From assembly GCA_038501625.1 (NCBI GenBank), contig JAZAYU010000005.1:13789484-13853483 (forward strand): DNA of 64,000 nucleotides, in the 5' to 3' direction. Positions within the stretch are counted from its first letter, which is position 1, and each line of letters starts with the position of its first letter. Under the pieces are notes generated by a model. That model worked only from the letters and a program-made list of their open reading frames with translations, did no database searches and was not told the DNA's origin. The DNA is from Corbicula japonica (taxonomy: Eukaryota > Mollusca > Bivalvia > Venerida > Cyrenidae). The position numbers and the translations under genes were made by a program. This document shows positions 1-11,403 of this stretch, one piece after another.

Positions 1-731
1 TATGTTAGTCATGCATACTGTGAACACGAAATACCAAGTTATGTAAACGGACAGTACCCTCGCAATCGTCCTTAACAGCTGCAGCGGAAGAAATCATCTA
101 TCATTTATAACTTCAACCGATTTCAAAACTTACGGTACCATTTTCAGCTAATTATTTTCAATAAGAAACCTGGCATAGTTGACAGAGCCATTGCCACGAT
201 GACCCGCAAATCATTATCATGATGGGTTCTTATGTTTATGTATATGTACATACAGAGAAATATTGTAATTAAAACTCGACTTGAAACTTGATAAAACTTA
301 AATAATTAGAAAAAATGCGTCGAAACTAAACGTTCTACTTACAAATTATATTTACGTGTGTGCCAAATTATTGGACAAGATAAATAATTAATCATGTAAA
401 ACTATGCAATTATACCACATAAATCAACAACTAAAATGTAATAAAATTAGTGCACGGCACAGCCCATTCGATATGCGTTACACAAATTTGCACAAAATAG
501 AAGGAAGTAAATATTTTCATTACATAATTATTACTGTTTAGGCGTTCAGCATGCTCTTAGCTTAAAATTAATATGCATAATGTTTACGTACTGCCGCAAC
601 AAAACTATATATTGAAATGGAATTCTGTGACAATGACAACAGTGAATGCATTTTTTCACGCGGATGCAATTTCATCAAGCGGTTACGCGTCGCGTATTTT
701 TTACATGTACACTGTACATATCAGGATCTGT
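1..731. other. No gene seen; probable intron
   Basis: AT-rich with no convincing exon. It is likely part of the tyrosinase-like gene's next intron, because the CuB-coding exon has not yet appeared. No repeat family from elsewhere in the window was recognised here. Confidence 0.4.
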
Positions 732-862
732 GCCCAAGGTTATACAACTGAGCATTCTCAAGCATCTGATTGGCTGAAATAGCGACAAGTCGCCATTTCA
801 GCCAATCAGATGTTTGAGATTTGAGACTGGTTTCCAATCTCAGTTTTATAACCTTCAGCCCT
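732..862. repeat. R1 fold-back element
   Basis: R1 is a palindrome. Its arms start CCCAAGGTTATAAAACTGAG and run through AGTCTCAAATCTCAAGCATC and TGATTGGCTGAAATGGCGAC to a centre GACCAGTCGCC; the second arm is the reverse complement. This copy has a small deletion in the left arm (CATTCTCAAGC). Confidence 0.85.
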
Positions 863-1011
863 GTGCCCAAGATCATAAAACTAAATCTGGAGATCAGTCT
901 CAAATCTCAAGCATCTGATTGGCTGAAATGGCGACAAGTCGCCATTTCAGCCAATCAGATCCTTGAGATTTGAGACTGATCTCAAAACTTAGTTTTATGA
1001 TCTTGGGCCCT
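863..1011. repeat. R1 fold-back element, 'gatcataaaact' subtype
   Basis: It abuts the previous copy head to tail. The ends are CCCAAGATCATAAAACT and AGTTTTATGATCTTGGG, defining a second subtype of the family. Confidence 0.85.
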
Positions 1012-1708
1012 GGAGACAACACTCTGCGGGGAAAACATAATAATTCACTTCCTAGGAAGTAATTGTAAAGTAGCAGCAACCTCACAAGTGTAACAGGATA
1101 ACAATAAAATCCTACTTGATCAATAGGGAAACTTTAACGCATTCTTGTTATGACCGTAATTTGATGAATCTCCCAAACAGAATATACGGATTCTCAAACG
1201 CCGATACTCAGATACTGTATTATGTATATGATTTAAATTTCTTAATTAATACCCGCGACGGATAAAACTGTCAAAACCGGCGAACGTTGTTTTTGGCGCC
1301 ACTTTACAGGCTATATAAATAATAATCACGTCAATCAAATTATGATAGACAAACCGAAGTTAAAATATAAGAAACATACATGAAACAATAAATTAAGTGT
1401 TGTATTGTCGGGTTGAAAATTTTTGTTTAATAATTTAGTGTGTGTTGGGGATAGAATGTTTAGTAAAAAATCGAGGAACACGGACAAAAATAAACTGAAT
1501 TAGTGCACACCCTGACCAGACCTCAAACATGTTCGGTGAATGAATATGAGTATATTTCACTTGTGCAAGCTTTGCATGCGGCAAAGTCAGGCGAGATATA
1601 ACTGTTTTTGAGCCGTCACGAGGCTCTGTCGAATTACCGCCCCTAAAAATTCTAATATGCAAGAATGTTAATTTTACACTGGCCAATATGCTCTATGCTG
1701 CTACAAAC

Positions 1709-1976
1709 CTTATTGTGGCACTTGGCAACGATAGCTTTGACAGCATCTCTATTCGTCAATTGACCATAGTTGCTCTCGCCGTAGCGTCTTCGTATAGGTC
1801 CGTTTGGGCTTCGCCAGTCACGAAAATCTCCGGTCACCACTCGGCCATTTCCGTTACCAAAGAACTTGGCGGACCATAGCACGGAGTTGACAGGGTTGTC
1901 CATTTGGGTGTCTATAGTATAGTCCCAGTATGGAAGGCTTACTGTTTTATCGATGCGTCTGAGCTCTTCCTCAAAT
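1709..1976 (-). CDS. Tyrosinase-like gene, post-CuA exon
   Basis: The exon is 268 nt with acceptor TGTGTTTAG and donor AAG/GTTTGT; one base completes the Ala codon begun in the CuA exon. It encodes FEEELRRIDKTVSLPYWDYT, then an insert with NPVNSVLWSAKFFGNGNG, GDFRDW and NYGQLTNRDAVKAIV. This matches the stretch between CuA and CuB in the family. The CuB exon should follow to the left. None was recognised in 1-1708. Confidence 0.88.
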
Positions 1977-4900
1977 CTAAACACAAAGAGAAGTAACATG
2001 TAGTTTATACTCTAATAAAAATAAGTCAGTTTCTATTTCCATCATTCCGATGGAACCTTAGCAAGAGCTTTGAAAAATGACAATCTTCCTCTTTTAAGTA
2101 AACGAGTAATTGATCTTTAATATATTTCAAATACAAGTAATTCAATACAGATCATGCGCGTTCTGTTGTAAGAATTGCACTTAACATTTTAGTACGGTCA
2201 CAGATTTGAACGGATATCTCTTTTATTCTTTATTTTACTTACAGCTGTATATGGATGCATTTATTAAATGCGGACATATAATTCCGTGGTTTTCGGTCGT
2301 TAGACACCATTTTCGTGGATACTCAAATTCGTGAATATCAATTTTCTAAATTACCTGTAAGTTCGTGGTTGGTTTTTAATTCGTGGATCAATCTGCCGAT
2401 GCAATCAACGAAAATTAAGACCCCGCGAATGTTAATGATTTTACAGTATCATTAAAGTGGTACATCAATCAAAGTTTTATTAGAATAAACATGCATTTGT
2501 CGTCAGATTCAAGCCATTGTTTATTGCATTTTGCTTATTTTCAAGCTGAAACGATTTGCTAATGCATCTTAATAAATCATAAATCATATACTATGAAATT
2601 TTGCAAAACTTGTATAACTGTATATAAATAATGAAGGTTATACCATTGTTTGGTTTAATTAATATATAGCTCTTCGACAAAAGTACATGTGCAATACCAG
2701 GATTAAGAAGAAAGTTACAATTACTTGTATAATCTCTCCTGAAAATATGCATTATCACAATAAAGGCGGCAAACATATGAAGCTGTATGTATTCGAACAA
2801 TGTAAAAAAGATATTTATTAATAACCTATTTTGACAGAAACAAATTGCAGAGAAATAGAACAGTGGATGTTATATATACAATAGATTCGATTATAAGTGA
2901 CTGAACATGTTTGAAAAGAATAGTGTTTCCACTTGGGTTTTAGTTAAATATTGCAGGTGTAAAAGTGCGGCTTTTATTTAATACGGATGCACTCGGCGCA
3001 TGTGTCCGATCCTTACCCATTTCAGAACACATATACCAATTACCCATTAACCCTTCGTCCCCATATTTGTTCTCTCAAAATAATATATATCTCTCATTGT
3101 ATACTGAAGGACAATGAAAACGTACGGTCGGGAAAATTGCATTTTAACAAGGAAAATATATTTCTTATAAACAGTGTCATAAAACCGAATGCATTGCGGT
3201 CATTTAGATACCAAAATTATGAAAATTTATTGAATAATAAAAAAGTTATTGCGTAATAAAGACAGTACCCAAAAATCAACAGTAACACTTTTGGCTAATT
3301 GTGACAATGAATTGGTTCAATATGTTTCCTGTTGTTCATTGGGGAAAAATATTTATAAGAAGTATATTTTCCTTGTTAAACAGCAATTATCCCGACCGTG
3401 CGTTTTCATTGTCCTTAAGTATATAATTATTTCAATTTTTCAAGACTTATTGTGACAGATAGTAGTTTTTGCGGTGAAAGTTGCATACCTTTGCATGGTA
3501 TATTATGATAGATGATATATGTATTTGACACAATTATCAGGTGTTTGTAACTTTTATAATAAAAGTGGTATTTCAAAATATGAGAGATTAGATGCGGAAA
3601 TATATAGTTATGCTGAAGAAATGTTTAATTACATACGCTGTGAGGAAAACTCGCTGGAAGCCGAGAAAAGCTGGGCTGTTTCGAACTTCTTCATACCCGC
3701 GGCCGTAAAGTTTGCCATACCGATGAATAGTTCCTTCCTGAAGAAAAAATCAGAAAAATTATTTGTTGGAAACTTTAGATACAAACACATATAAAATAAC
3801 ACCAAACCGGTTTGGTTCATCAGAATTAAAACCGGTTTAGACAGAATTTCATATTCAGCGAAAATCAAGTGGATCCGTGCTCTGATAAAAGATAGTGAAA
3901 GCATCGCTGGCGAGTTAAACAGCACATATAGACTGAAAATTCTGAGACAATACAGATCTACTTGCTCGAAAAAATGTGTCTCAGAACTGACCAATCACAC
4001 GCTTTTGCTTCAAGACAGTGCCCAAGGTTATAAAGCTGAGCATGGAAACCTGACTGGTCGCCATTTCAGCCAATCAGATGCTTGAGATTTGAGACTGGTT
4101 TCCAATCTCAGCTTTATAACCTTCAGACCAGGTCTCAATTTTAAGTTTTATGCACAAAAGTCAGAAACCCTTTTCGCTGATTTTAAGCTATAATACCGCA
4201 AAGTTGGTATTTTACGTCACAACTTCGTATTAAATATAAACTTCAAATTCTTTTAAACATTTCAGAAGCAATGACCGGCCTCCCCGTGAAACCCTGTTTG
4301 AAATGTAAATGTCTTTCTAATGGCATTCAATATGACAACATAGTTTCTCGTCGTGTTACAAATCATCGTTTTTTGTTTTAAATAACTGATACGTACGGTA
4401 ATTTATCCGTATTTTACTTTTGATGTAACATAACGTGTCGTATTGTCGTATTTCTGGGTTTACAACCAATTCTCAAAACAATGGCAATCTCGCCCCCCCC
4501 CCCCCCCCCCCCTTTATTAACGTATGTAACGAACAAGAGCGACGCGTTACCCTTTGACACCAAGTCTTCAGTCAGTCTATTTGAGGATTTTTACTAGAAG
4601 TCCAAACCTTTGAGTACAATTCCACAAAGTCTTGATTAGTTATTGACAACTTTCGGAAACGAAAGCTTTAATTAAGCTTTTAGAAACATGTATGGCAACT
4701 ACTAGGGGCGGATCCAGTCGGCTGTCAGTTCGGTTTCTCAAACCCCTATTTTGGGCAGCAATATTTAATGTTCATGTTTTGGGCGGGGGGGGGGGGGGCT
4801 GAAAAGTTAGAAATTATCATGTAATAATTTTAAGACTGCCCAAAACGAACCCACTTTCTGGAAATCTTTCATCTGACCCTGACTACGTACAACTAATAAC

Positions 4901-7900
4901 GCCTTCTTCGTTGATGTTAAATAAAGACCAATAAAGACCGGTTATGTGAATAATGATATACGCAAGTAAGTGTTAAGAAAAAGGGAAGTTCATCTGCAAA
5001 CCGCAAGTTTGGTGGATTTGAGTGAATAACTGTAGTATCAATTAAGGAGCGGAAGGAGTATTTGAGTTTTTTCGCGCGGGCATGAATTCGGCGCCATGAT
5101 AATATTTAGAAACAATAAGATATAAAAATGTCAAATTTTGTTTCGGGGTTTTATTTTGCGCAAGTTCGCTAATACAAAACGCGCAAAACAAAACGCGAAA
5201 CATATTACGATTCCTCAGTATTTTCTAAATTGTATTTTTCAGTATGTCCCCAGCGGTTCTAAGCAACAATCGACGGCGTTTAATCACTTTACAAATACTG
5301 CATTTCCTGCCATTATTTTAGAAGAGAAATCTCAAAATTGTAATCAAATAAATATACGGAATAGTACATCTTTCTAAGAGTCGATACCTCCAATGGGAAT
5401 ATAAAATCTTAAAACATCTTCTACAACCATTCCCATGCTCTCTTTCAACGTGCACACCCTTCCTATTTTAACTAGAATTTTCGTTAATGTCTCGTTTATA
5501 TATAAAACATCTGACTGGTTGACTTTTCAATAGAATTACATATAAACAAATCAATAACGACACTTCTGTACTCACTCAAAATCTTTTCTGCGAACACAAA
5601 ACGCAAATATGGCTTAGTTGTCAGTTTTTAGCCGTCTTAAAGCAATCCACGTTCCCGGTGTGCCAAGAATTTCTAGAACAGATTGTAAATCGAAAGATCG
5701 TTCAACTTAGTAAGAAACGTACATAGAATACTGGAGATCAGTTATCCTTAGTCAAACGAATCTGGAGTAATGCGGACCGGAGATCAAATTTGCCGATTCC
5801 AACCGGTACTTAGTTGTACATAAACCCCTGAACGATCAGGCTCATGCGTTGAGATGTTGTTAGCACATCTAGCGAAACTGAGTAATTTTCATGTTCGAGT
5901 GTTTCGCGCACATGCAGATGCGTCATTAAAAACCCTCAGCGAAAATTCACGTGACATTCTTCCGGATCTTAAATAGTAGGCCCCAAATATTTTTTTGGTT
6001 TTTGGTTGAGGGGTGGGCGAGAAAGGTTGGCGTTGGCATAACCGTTATCGCTGGCGAAGTGAGAAGCGTTACACATGCAATCGACGCTGTTTCCCAAGAG
6101 CGAAGTGGACGTTACTATGTTTTATAACTATTTCCATGATTACATATTCAAATTTTATTTCCGTGTCTACAGATCTAAGTTTTTAAAAAAAACACTATAT
6201 AAACACTTACATTATACAGAATTTGAAATGCTCTATGTAGTTGCTCTCTTTCGGTGTCGGTCAGTTGCCGATATTCCTTCCGCTGTCGGAACCCCGATGG
6301 CGGTGTTCTTGGGTTCTCCGTAATCCGCCGGGAAACTCTCTGGAAGTATATTTCCTCGTCGGCAGTAAGATTCAGTGGCGCAGTATAATCCCATAATAAT
6401 TGTTGCAAACAGGCTTGTGTCACCGATGCCTTGGGTACGGGATGATACTGAAAATATAAACAAGTAAACGCGATATAAAAACCATGCACAGCTGCATCAT
6501 ATAAGTTTTCTTTTATATCTTTCACTGAAATCTTTATTTCTCAGAAAACTATTTCAAAATTCCCCTTTTAACCTTTACACCAAATGGTATACGGCTTATA
6601 TCCCATAGGTGATGAGAGTAGAATGTGATACGCAAACCATGCACAGCTGCATCGCATAAATTTTCTTTTAAATGTTTACCTGAATACTTTATTTCGCAGC
6701 AAATTATTTCGAAATTTCCCTTTTACCCTGTACTCCATATGGCATACAGCTTACATCCCATGGGTGATAAGGGTAGATTCAGACGAGCCTACGCATGCGT
6801 GCATTCTGATCTAGATCTACACTGTTCACTTCTTGGTCATATATATAATCTAATAAATCTTACAAGTGAATAGTGCATATCCTGATCAGACTGCAAGAAT
6901 GTTCAGGCTGATCTGGATCTACAATCTTCGTACATGTGATATAGGCCATATGTCTTGAAGTAAAGGGTTAAGCATGGCCTTGAACTCTAGCAATGAATAG
7001 CTAAGTTTAGTAAACAAATGTGACAAGTATTTTTTTTCATTTTTGAACACATTTCTGAGGTTTTTGAAGGACACTAGTTGTTTTGGATAGACCGTCGGCC
7101 TGCATGTGAACTTGACATTGAAAAGAAAAATGCGGATTTTGTTTGGTACATGACATATTTCTTCTTGAAATATTTATTTCTGTTAGTTTATAATGTCAAA
7201 TCCACAGTACAGTATATGTAAGAATAAACGTACGAACTAACGCATAAACGGACGAAGCAATAACATGTCGCCTTTGACGACATCACACATTAGAACCAAT
7301 TTTTATAACACAGATCTTAAATGATTCTGTAAAAGAAATCAACAACACTTCATTACCGAAACAAGACACAAATGTGCAATAATATCCAGCGCTACCATTG
7401 CCATTTATCATTCCTGTAAAATTGCGTTCATACTTCCTGGCCTGAAGGTTATAAAGCTGAGATTGGAAACCAGTCGCCATTTCAGCCAATCAGATGCTTG
7501 AGATTTGAGACTGGTTTCCATGCTCAGTTTTATAAGGCACCGATTATGAATTAACAATTTCCTGTCCAAGATCATGGTATGTATCCCAATAATCATCGCT
7601 CGGATGACAACGCCAGTCTCGATTATAAGAGCGGCTCGAGTTGCGGATGAGATTGAGAAAAGCGTAAGTATTTTTACTTTCCTCTATTACTAATGCCGAT
7701 TGAATTCACGTTAGTGATTGCAATTGTTCTAGGCCAACATAAGCTATATAAGCTATAAAACTGCAATGGTTTTTGCAGACAGTCCCTACATTGTGGTGAA
7801 AATCCCCGAAGAAGGTGGAAAATTCGACCCATCGCTAAAAAATAAACAAGTTTCCATCTGTATTTAGGTGTTTGAGTGAAGAAAACATAACTATTTTATC

Positions 7901-8260
7901 CTTTACTGTCCCTCTGTTAATAAACAATAACAACATGGTAACACAGTTCGGTAATTCAAGTTACGGAATTATTGGAATACATACCGTGAAGATCAAAAGG
8001 CAAATCCGAATCAGTTGATTTTTTTAATCTAAACCTTTTTCAACACTGACCAGTCACAAACTAGCGTTTAGAACATACTGACTTCAGAACTTAGGTCAAG
8101 GTCTTAAGATATTCGTTAGCAAGACACTGTACCTCTGACGACATAAGACATTCCCCAGTTTTATCCGGTACACGTATACAAACATCTATCCGTCCATACA
8201 CCCCTTGTGTAATAAGAAGTATCGTGAGCAATGCACCACGCCATTCCAACAGCGGAAAGC
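1709..8260 (-). CDS. Tyrosinase-like secreted protein, degenerate CuA site (partial gene)
   Basis: Four minus-strand exons (8133-8260, 6211-6447, 3637-3737, 1709-1976) join in one reading frame with GT-AG borders. The order is a hydrophobic leader, the N-terminal region of mollusc/nematode tyrosinases (RKEYRQLTD, REQLHRAF), the CuA region, then FEEELRRIDKTVSLPYWDYT, the hallmark stretch after the CuA third histidine. Family members are type-3 copper oxidases acting on phenols, in molluscs linked to shell matrix and periostracum. Here the CuA region reads KLYGRG and NSPAFLGFQRVFL, where LH, AHGGP and WHR are expected, so residues aligned to the three CuA histidines are Tyr, Arg and Gln. The CuB half should lie beyond the left edge. 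The frame is open throughout, so this reads as a functional but probably copper-altered paralogue, although a recent pseudogene is possible. Family membership is firm; loss of catalysis is inference. Confidence 0.85.
1977..3636 (-). other. Tyrosinase-like gene intron
   Basis: No exon is needed by phase. Positions ~2270-2440 hold a decayed dispersed repeat with several TTCGTGGA/AATTCGTG motifs, and a related piece occurs near 8570-8640. The rest is AT-rich single-copy-looking sequence. Confidence 0.5.
3637..3737 (-). CDS. Tyrosinase-like gene, CuA-region exon lacking the histidines
   Basis: The exon is 101 nt. The acceptor TTTTTTCTTCAG has a strong pyrimidine tract and the donor is ACAGC/GTATGT. 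Phase 0 in and two bases out match both neighbours exactly. It translates as EGTIHRYGKLYGRG, then YEEVRNSPAFLGFQRVFLTA. Aligned to the usual LH...AHGGPAFLGWHRVFL, the ligand positions read Y, R and Q while the structural PAFLG and RVFL frame is kept. The only His (TIHR) does not sit at a ligand position. Confidence 0.8.
4020..4130. repeat. R1 fold-back element, left arm shortened
   Basis: The left arm jumps from GCATGGAAACC to GACTGGTCGCC, losing ~35 bp of stem. The right arm is complete. Confidence 0.8.
4493..4512. repeat. Homopolymer C20
   Basis: An uninterrupted run of 20 C on the plus strand. Confidence 0.9.
4704..4870. repeat. Dispersed repeat, inverted relative to ~34550-34730
   Basis: Contains GGGCGGATCCAGTCGG, AACCCCTATTTTGGGCAGCA and a G14 run (4785-4798). 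The reverse complement of the same stretch appears near 34550-34730 (TATTGCTGCCCAAAAATTG, CATCTGGATCCGTCCC). The family is not recognised. Confidence 0.55.
4871..6210 (-). other. Tyrosinase-like gene intron remainder
   Basis: No exon or named repeat was recognised. It is less AT-rich than 12-16 kb. The splice acceptor at 3738 and the donor at 6210 bound the intron. Confidence 0.4.
6211..6447 (-). CDS. Tyrosinase-like gene, N-terminal domain exon
   Basis: The exon is 237 nt (79 codons), phase 0 at both ends, with acceptor TATATTTTCAG and donor AAT/GTAAGT. It encodes YHPVPKASVTQACLQQLLW, then LTADEEIYFQRVSRRI and RKEYRQLTDTEREQLHRAF. The last block is the conserved 'RKEYR-LTD-ER--LH-A' helix that precedes the CuA site in mollusc and nematode tyrosinases. 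Confidence 0.85.
6478..6780. repeat. Two-unit tandem duplication (~157 bp)
   Basis: ACCATGCACAGCTGCAT occurs at ~6481 and ~6638. Each unit then runs through CTTTTA, a TTTATTTC-CAG stretch and GGTATACGGCTTA/GGCATACAGCTTA to CCCATAGGTGAT/CCCATGGGTGAT. It begins ~30 bp outside the 6211-6447 exon. Confidence 0.7.
6785..6973. repeat. R2 MITE, degenerate
   Basis: R2 is ~180-240 bp with ends TTAACCCTTTCCTCCATA and its reverse complement. It has two internal palindromes built on GTAGATCCAGATCAGCCGGC and GTCTGATCAGGATCTGCACT. This copy ends GTAAAGGGTTAAG, and its left end is lost. Confidence 0.7.
7441..7540. repeat. R1 fold-back element, truncated
   Basis: The left arm is shortened to GAGATTGGAAACC then CAGTCGCC. 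The right end breaks off at TTTTATAAGG. Confidence 0.75.
8133..8260 (-). CDS. Tyrosinase-like gene, leader exon
   Basis: The acceptor is TTTTCACTGCAG and the donor is GAG/GTACAG. The exon is 128 nt, carrying 2 nt from an upstream exon and ending in phase 0, which fits the next exon. It encodes a hydrophobic run ALLTILLITQGVYG, likely the signal peptide core, then RIDVCIRVPDKTGECL with two cysteines. The initiator ATG must lie in an upstream exon or a 5' variant that I did not find. The link to the next exon is inferred from phase, spacing and the Cys-rich N-terminus usual in the family. Confidence 0.5.
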
Positions 8261-8310
8261 CTGCAGTGAAAACAAAACTGGTATATGTGTTGCTGTTTGT
8301 TACGTCAGGA

Positions 8311-8537
8311 CCCAAGATCATAAACTAATATTAAAGACCAGTCTCAAATCTCATGCATCTATGCCCAAGGTTATAAAAATGAGCATGGAAACCAGTCTCA
8401 AATCTCAAGCATCTGATTGGCTGAAAATGGCGACCAGTCGCCATTTCAGCCAATCAGATGCTTGAGATTTGAGACTGGCTTCCAATCTCAGTTTTACAAC
8501 CTTCAACCCTGATTGGCTGAAATGGCGACCAGTCCAC
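8311..8537. repeat. R1 inserted into R1
   Basis: An outer 'gatcataaact' copy is cut at CATGCATCT. A complete second copy (~8361-8510, ends CCCAAGGTT...AACCTTCAACCCT) sits inside, and the outer copy resumes with GATTGGCTGAAATGGCGACC at ~8511. Confidence 0.75.
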
Positions 8538-9336
8538 TGAGAACATAGAACATGGAGTTCCACTAAATTTAGAACCCACGAAAATGTTTTCTAAAGGAAA
8601 ACCACGAACTTTTAAACCTACGAATAGAGGTGTATCTACAATAGATAAATATAAAATAGTTATTTAATTGAAATTGACAGAATGAGTTAAGATTTTGTAT
8701 ATACTCAGTAAAAACCACTGCGTTTTAAACAGAGCGTACGATTAACAACTTACTGCATGGTCACTTTCGTTAAACAATTAAAATAACTGCGATAAAAAGT
8801 AACATTGTCCAAAGAGGTTAATTAAAAATATACTTTTGATCTAAAACAATATATCAATCACCAGCCAAGCGTTTTTCCTAAATGTTCGGACCAATATGAT
8901 TTATTAAATGATTTATATCAAGACCAACACTGGTGTATTAAAAAATATTGTAAAAACGTACCCATCAGTCCGATTTTATTTTCTTGTAACAAACACAGTA
9001 TCGAAATCTGAATTATAATATTCCAAAATCGACATATCAATCATAAAGGATGTGATTATGGGAAAATTTATGAGAATTTAGTGCAAGGATCAACAATTGA
9101 GTAGTTAAAGTAATAAATAAAGTGATGAATTTCACAAAAGAATATCACATCCATCACAATGAAACTTAAAAAATCGTCTTTATGATAATTTAATTAACCA
9201 TTCGTTGTGGTCTTTGTCATGTGTTGACGCAGGTGTGGATCCAGACTTTCACTTAAGAGGGATCGGAGACCAGAGTGAAAGTGGACATGCTCACTTGAAG
9301 TTTTTGAAAACAAGGATATAAAATGGGTCGGGTCCT

Positions 9337-9457
9337 ATGCCCAAGGTTATAAAACTGAGCATGGAAACCAGTCTCAACTCTCAAGGATCTGATTGGCTTG
9401 ATCAGATGCTTGAGATTTGAGACTGGTTTCAAATCTCAGTTTTATAACCTTCAACCC
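9337..9457. repeat. R1 fold-back element
   Basis: Complete outer arms, but the central stem is deleted: GGATCTGATTGGCT is followed directly by TGATCAGATGCTTG. Confidence 0.8.
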
Positions 9458-10593
9458 TATCTGGGATTCTGGGATCTATTTGAAGCAGTTCATAAGAACT
9501 TGGACAAAGACAGTAAATATGCCATTCTTTCTTGTTTCTTGTTTGTAATTGTCAGCAATATTCAGATGGGGGCGTAGGCAGTGTCCCCGCCCCACCTTTT
9601 GAATCCGATTGCCCTCGATGCTCCTCCACTCCGACATTGTATCAATTTGATTTTACACTTAAGCGCTACCGTAAATTAGTATTTCACGTTGGTTTAATTT
9701 TGGTCTTTGTGGCGCTCACGTAAGTGCGCGGCGCTCACCTAAGTATGCGGCGCTCACGTAAGTGCGCAGATTGAGACAGCGCGTCTATACCGCGATTTTC
9801 TGAACTTATGCTGATGTAGTCTGGTTCCTGAAGTTCCGGCTAAGATATGTGGTAGGGGCAGATAATCCAGACTAATGCTGATAGAGAAAGTGCGCGAAAA
9901 TAAGTCCCCTGTAAAATTCAATGACATAGCTGTTTAACCGTTTGTTAATGCTGTCGTTTTTAAGGCGGCATTGCCGTATTTTCGATTTAACACAAAATGT
10001 GAATACCAGATCATAAATGAACCTTAAAAATGTTTTTGTCTGTTTTGTAAATTATGCAAATGGGATGCAAAGTAGCGACGCTCCTGAATTTCAATTTCTT
10101 TTACCTCTCTTTTACTTTATTGATGGAAAACTTAGTCAAACTAATGAGGTGGGGCATTATGTGGTCGTGAACTATCACCTTTACATCTCATTGTGAAATA
10201 AAATTAATGTACTTGGTTTTGATTCACGATTAATTTACAAGCAGCGACTAATACATTATCACAAAAAAAACCACTGTCCATTTATTAAATACAGATACAT
10301 GTGTACACACTTATTCACTGCTAAAATAAGATTTACTTTTTTAAATAGAATTTACACATGTCCCGGTTTATGTGCGATTTATGATGAATTTTACGGTATA
10401 TTGATATTATGACTAACCTTGTTGTTGGTAGAGTAATGCACGAGTGTTGATGGTATGCAGGCGTGGGTTATTTATCGTTTTATAATGTATGGCTGCAAAA
10501 ATGATGCTATGAAAAATGACATGAAATAATGATGTTTATTATCATAATTATATCTAGCTGTAGGCACCCAATAAGAACCGTCCAGTTCTTCTC
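9458..10593. other. No gene seen
   Basis: Includes a short three-unit GGCGCTCAC(C/G)TAAGT array at 9711-9770. Otherwise no exon or family was recognised. Confidence 0.4.
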
Positions 10594-10724
10594 GAGGTTA
10601 TAAAACTAAGAATAGAGACCAATCTCAGCAATCTGATTGGTTGAGATTGAATACACACTCGGAATTAACCAATCGGAAGCTTGAGACATGGGACTGGTTT
10701 GGATTTTCAGTTTTATAACATTGG
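10594..10724. repeat. R1 fold-back element, diverged
   Basis: Arms GAGGTTATAAAACTAAGAAT and GGATTTTCAGTTTTATAACA, with a centre unlike the main subtype (ATACACACTCGG). It may be an older copy. Confidence 0.65.
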
Positions 10725-10959
10725 AACACACGCGAGATCATAAACCGAATTTGGAGACAAGTCTCGAAAGAAACTCTAAGTTGTGCGGGGAATAAGTCAT
10801 GTTGGAAACTACTCTGTTAAAGCTGATCAGCTGCTAGAGATTTAGATCTGGTCCAAATATCACGAAAAAATATGGAGCTGGATTTTGAACTCAGTGAGAA
10901 AACTCTGAGGAAACTAGAATGTGTCTTCGGACACTGATGTCCACACTGCTACAACAACA

Positions 10960-11174
10960 TCTGTAACAAAGGGCCACAACTCTGGTAAAATGGTCGCAGG
11001 AAAAAATCTTTTTTAAGATCATCTACACAACTTGCTTGATCACCTATGCAAGTCTGAAAGAAATCCACCTGATAGTTTATTAGGAGTCGATGCCTCAAGA
11101 TTTATTTGATGTACGTACGGACGGACATACGGACGAGTGCAACTCAATATGCCTCCCACTTCGTGGGGGCATAA
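10960..11174. mobile_element. HINE/pearl-like element, 3' part
   Basis: Ends with ACGGACGGACATACGGACGA, then a hairpin and terminus CCTCCCACTTCGTGGGGGCATAAC. This is the same 3' plan as the elements ending at 22466 and 62740. Upstream lies one core unit (AAAGGGCCACAACTCTGGTA). No 5' end was identified. Confidence 0.6.
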
Positions 11175-11333
11175 CAAAGCGTACATGATTGATTAAGGTT
11201 GTAAGAATAAATTAATACATAAAAAATCAGTCAACTGAATTACAGAATTGTCAGTGCAGTCTATATGAACGACACAAATAAACCTAACCAAAATACATTA
11301 CTCTGTTTTGAAAATGAGTAGACTCTGTTGATA

Positions 11334-11403
11334 TGCCCAAGCTCACCACACTAAAACTGGAGACTAGTCTCAAATCTCAAGCATCTGAATGGCTAAATTG
11401 GAG
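11334..11403. repeat. R1 half copy
   Basis: Left arm only (CCCAAGCTCACCACACTAAAA to AAGCATCTGAATGGCTAAAT). Confidence 0.65.

Noticed and set aside
160..240. Possible CuB exon of the tyrosinase-like gene
   Set aside because: One minus-strand frame shows GHRGNGSVNYARF, but there is no HN--H or HH--VD pattern and the frame opens right after stops.
3629..3994. 121-codon minus-strand frame overlapping the CuA exon
   Set aside because: It is in a different frame from the spliced tyrosinase-like product, and its residues show no family similarity.
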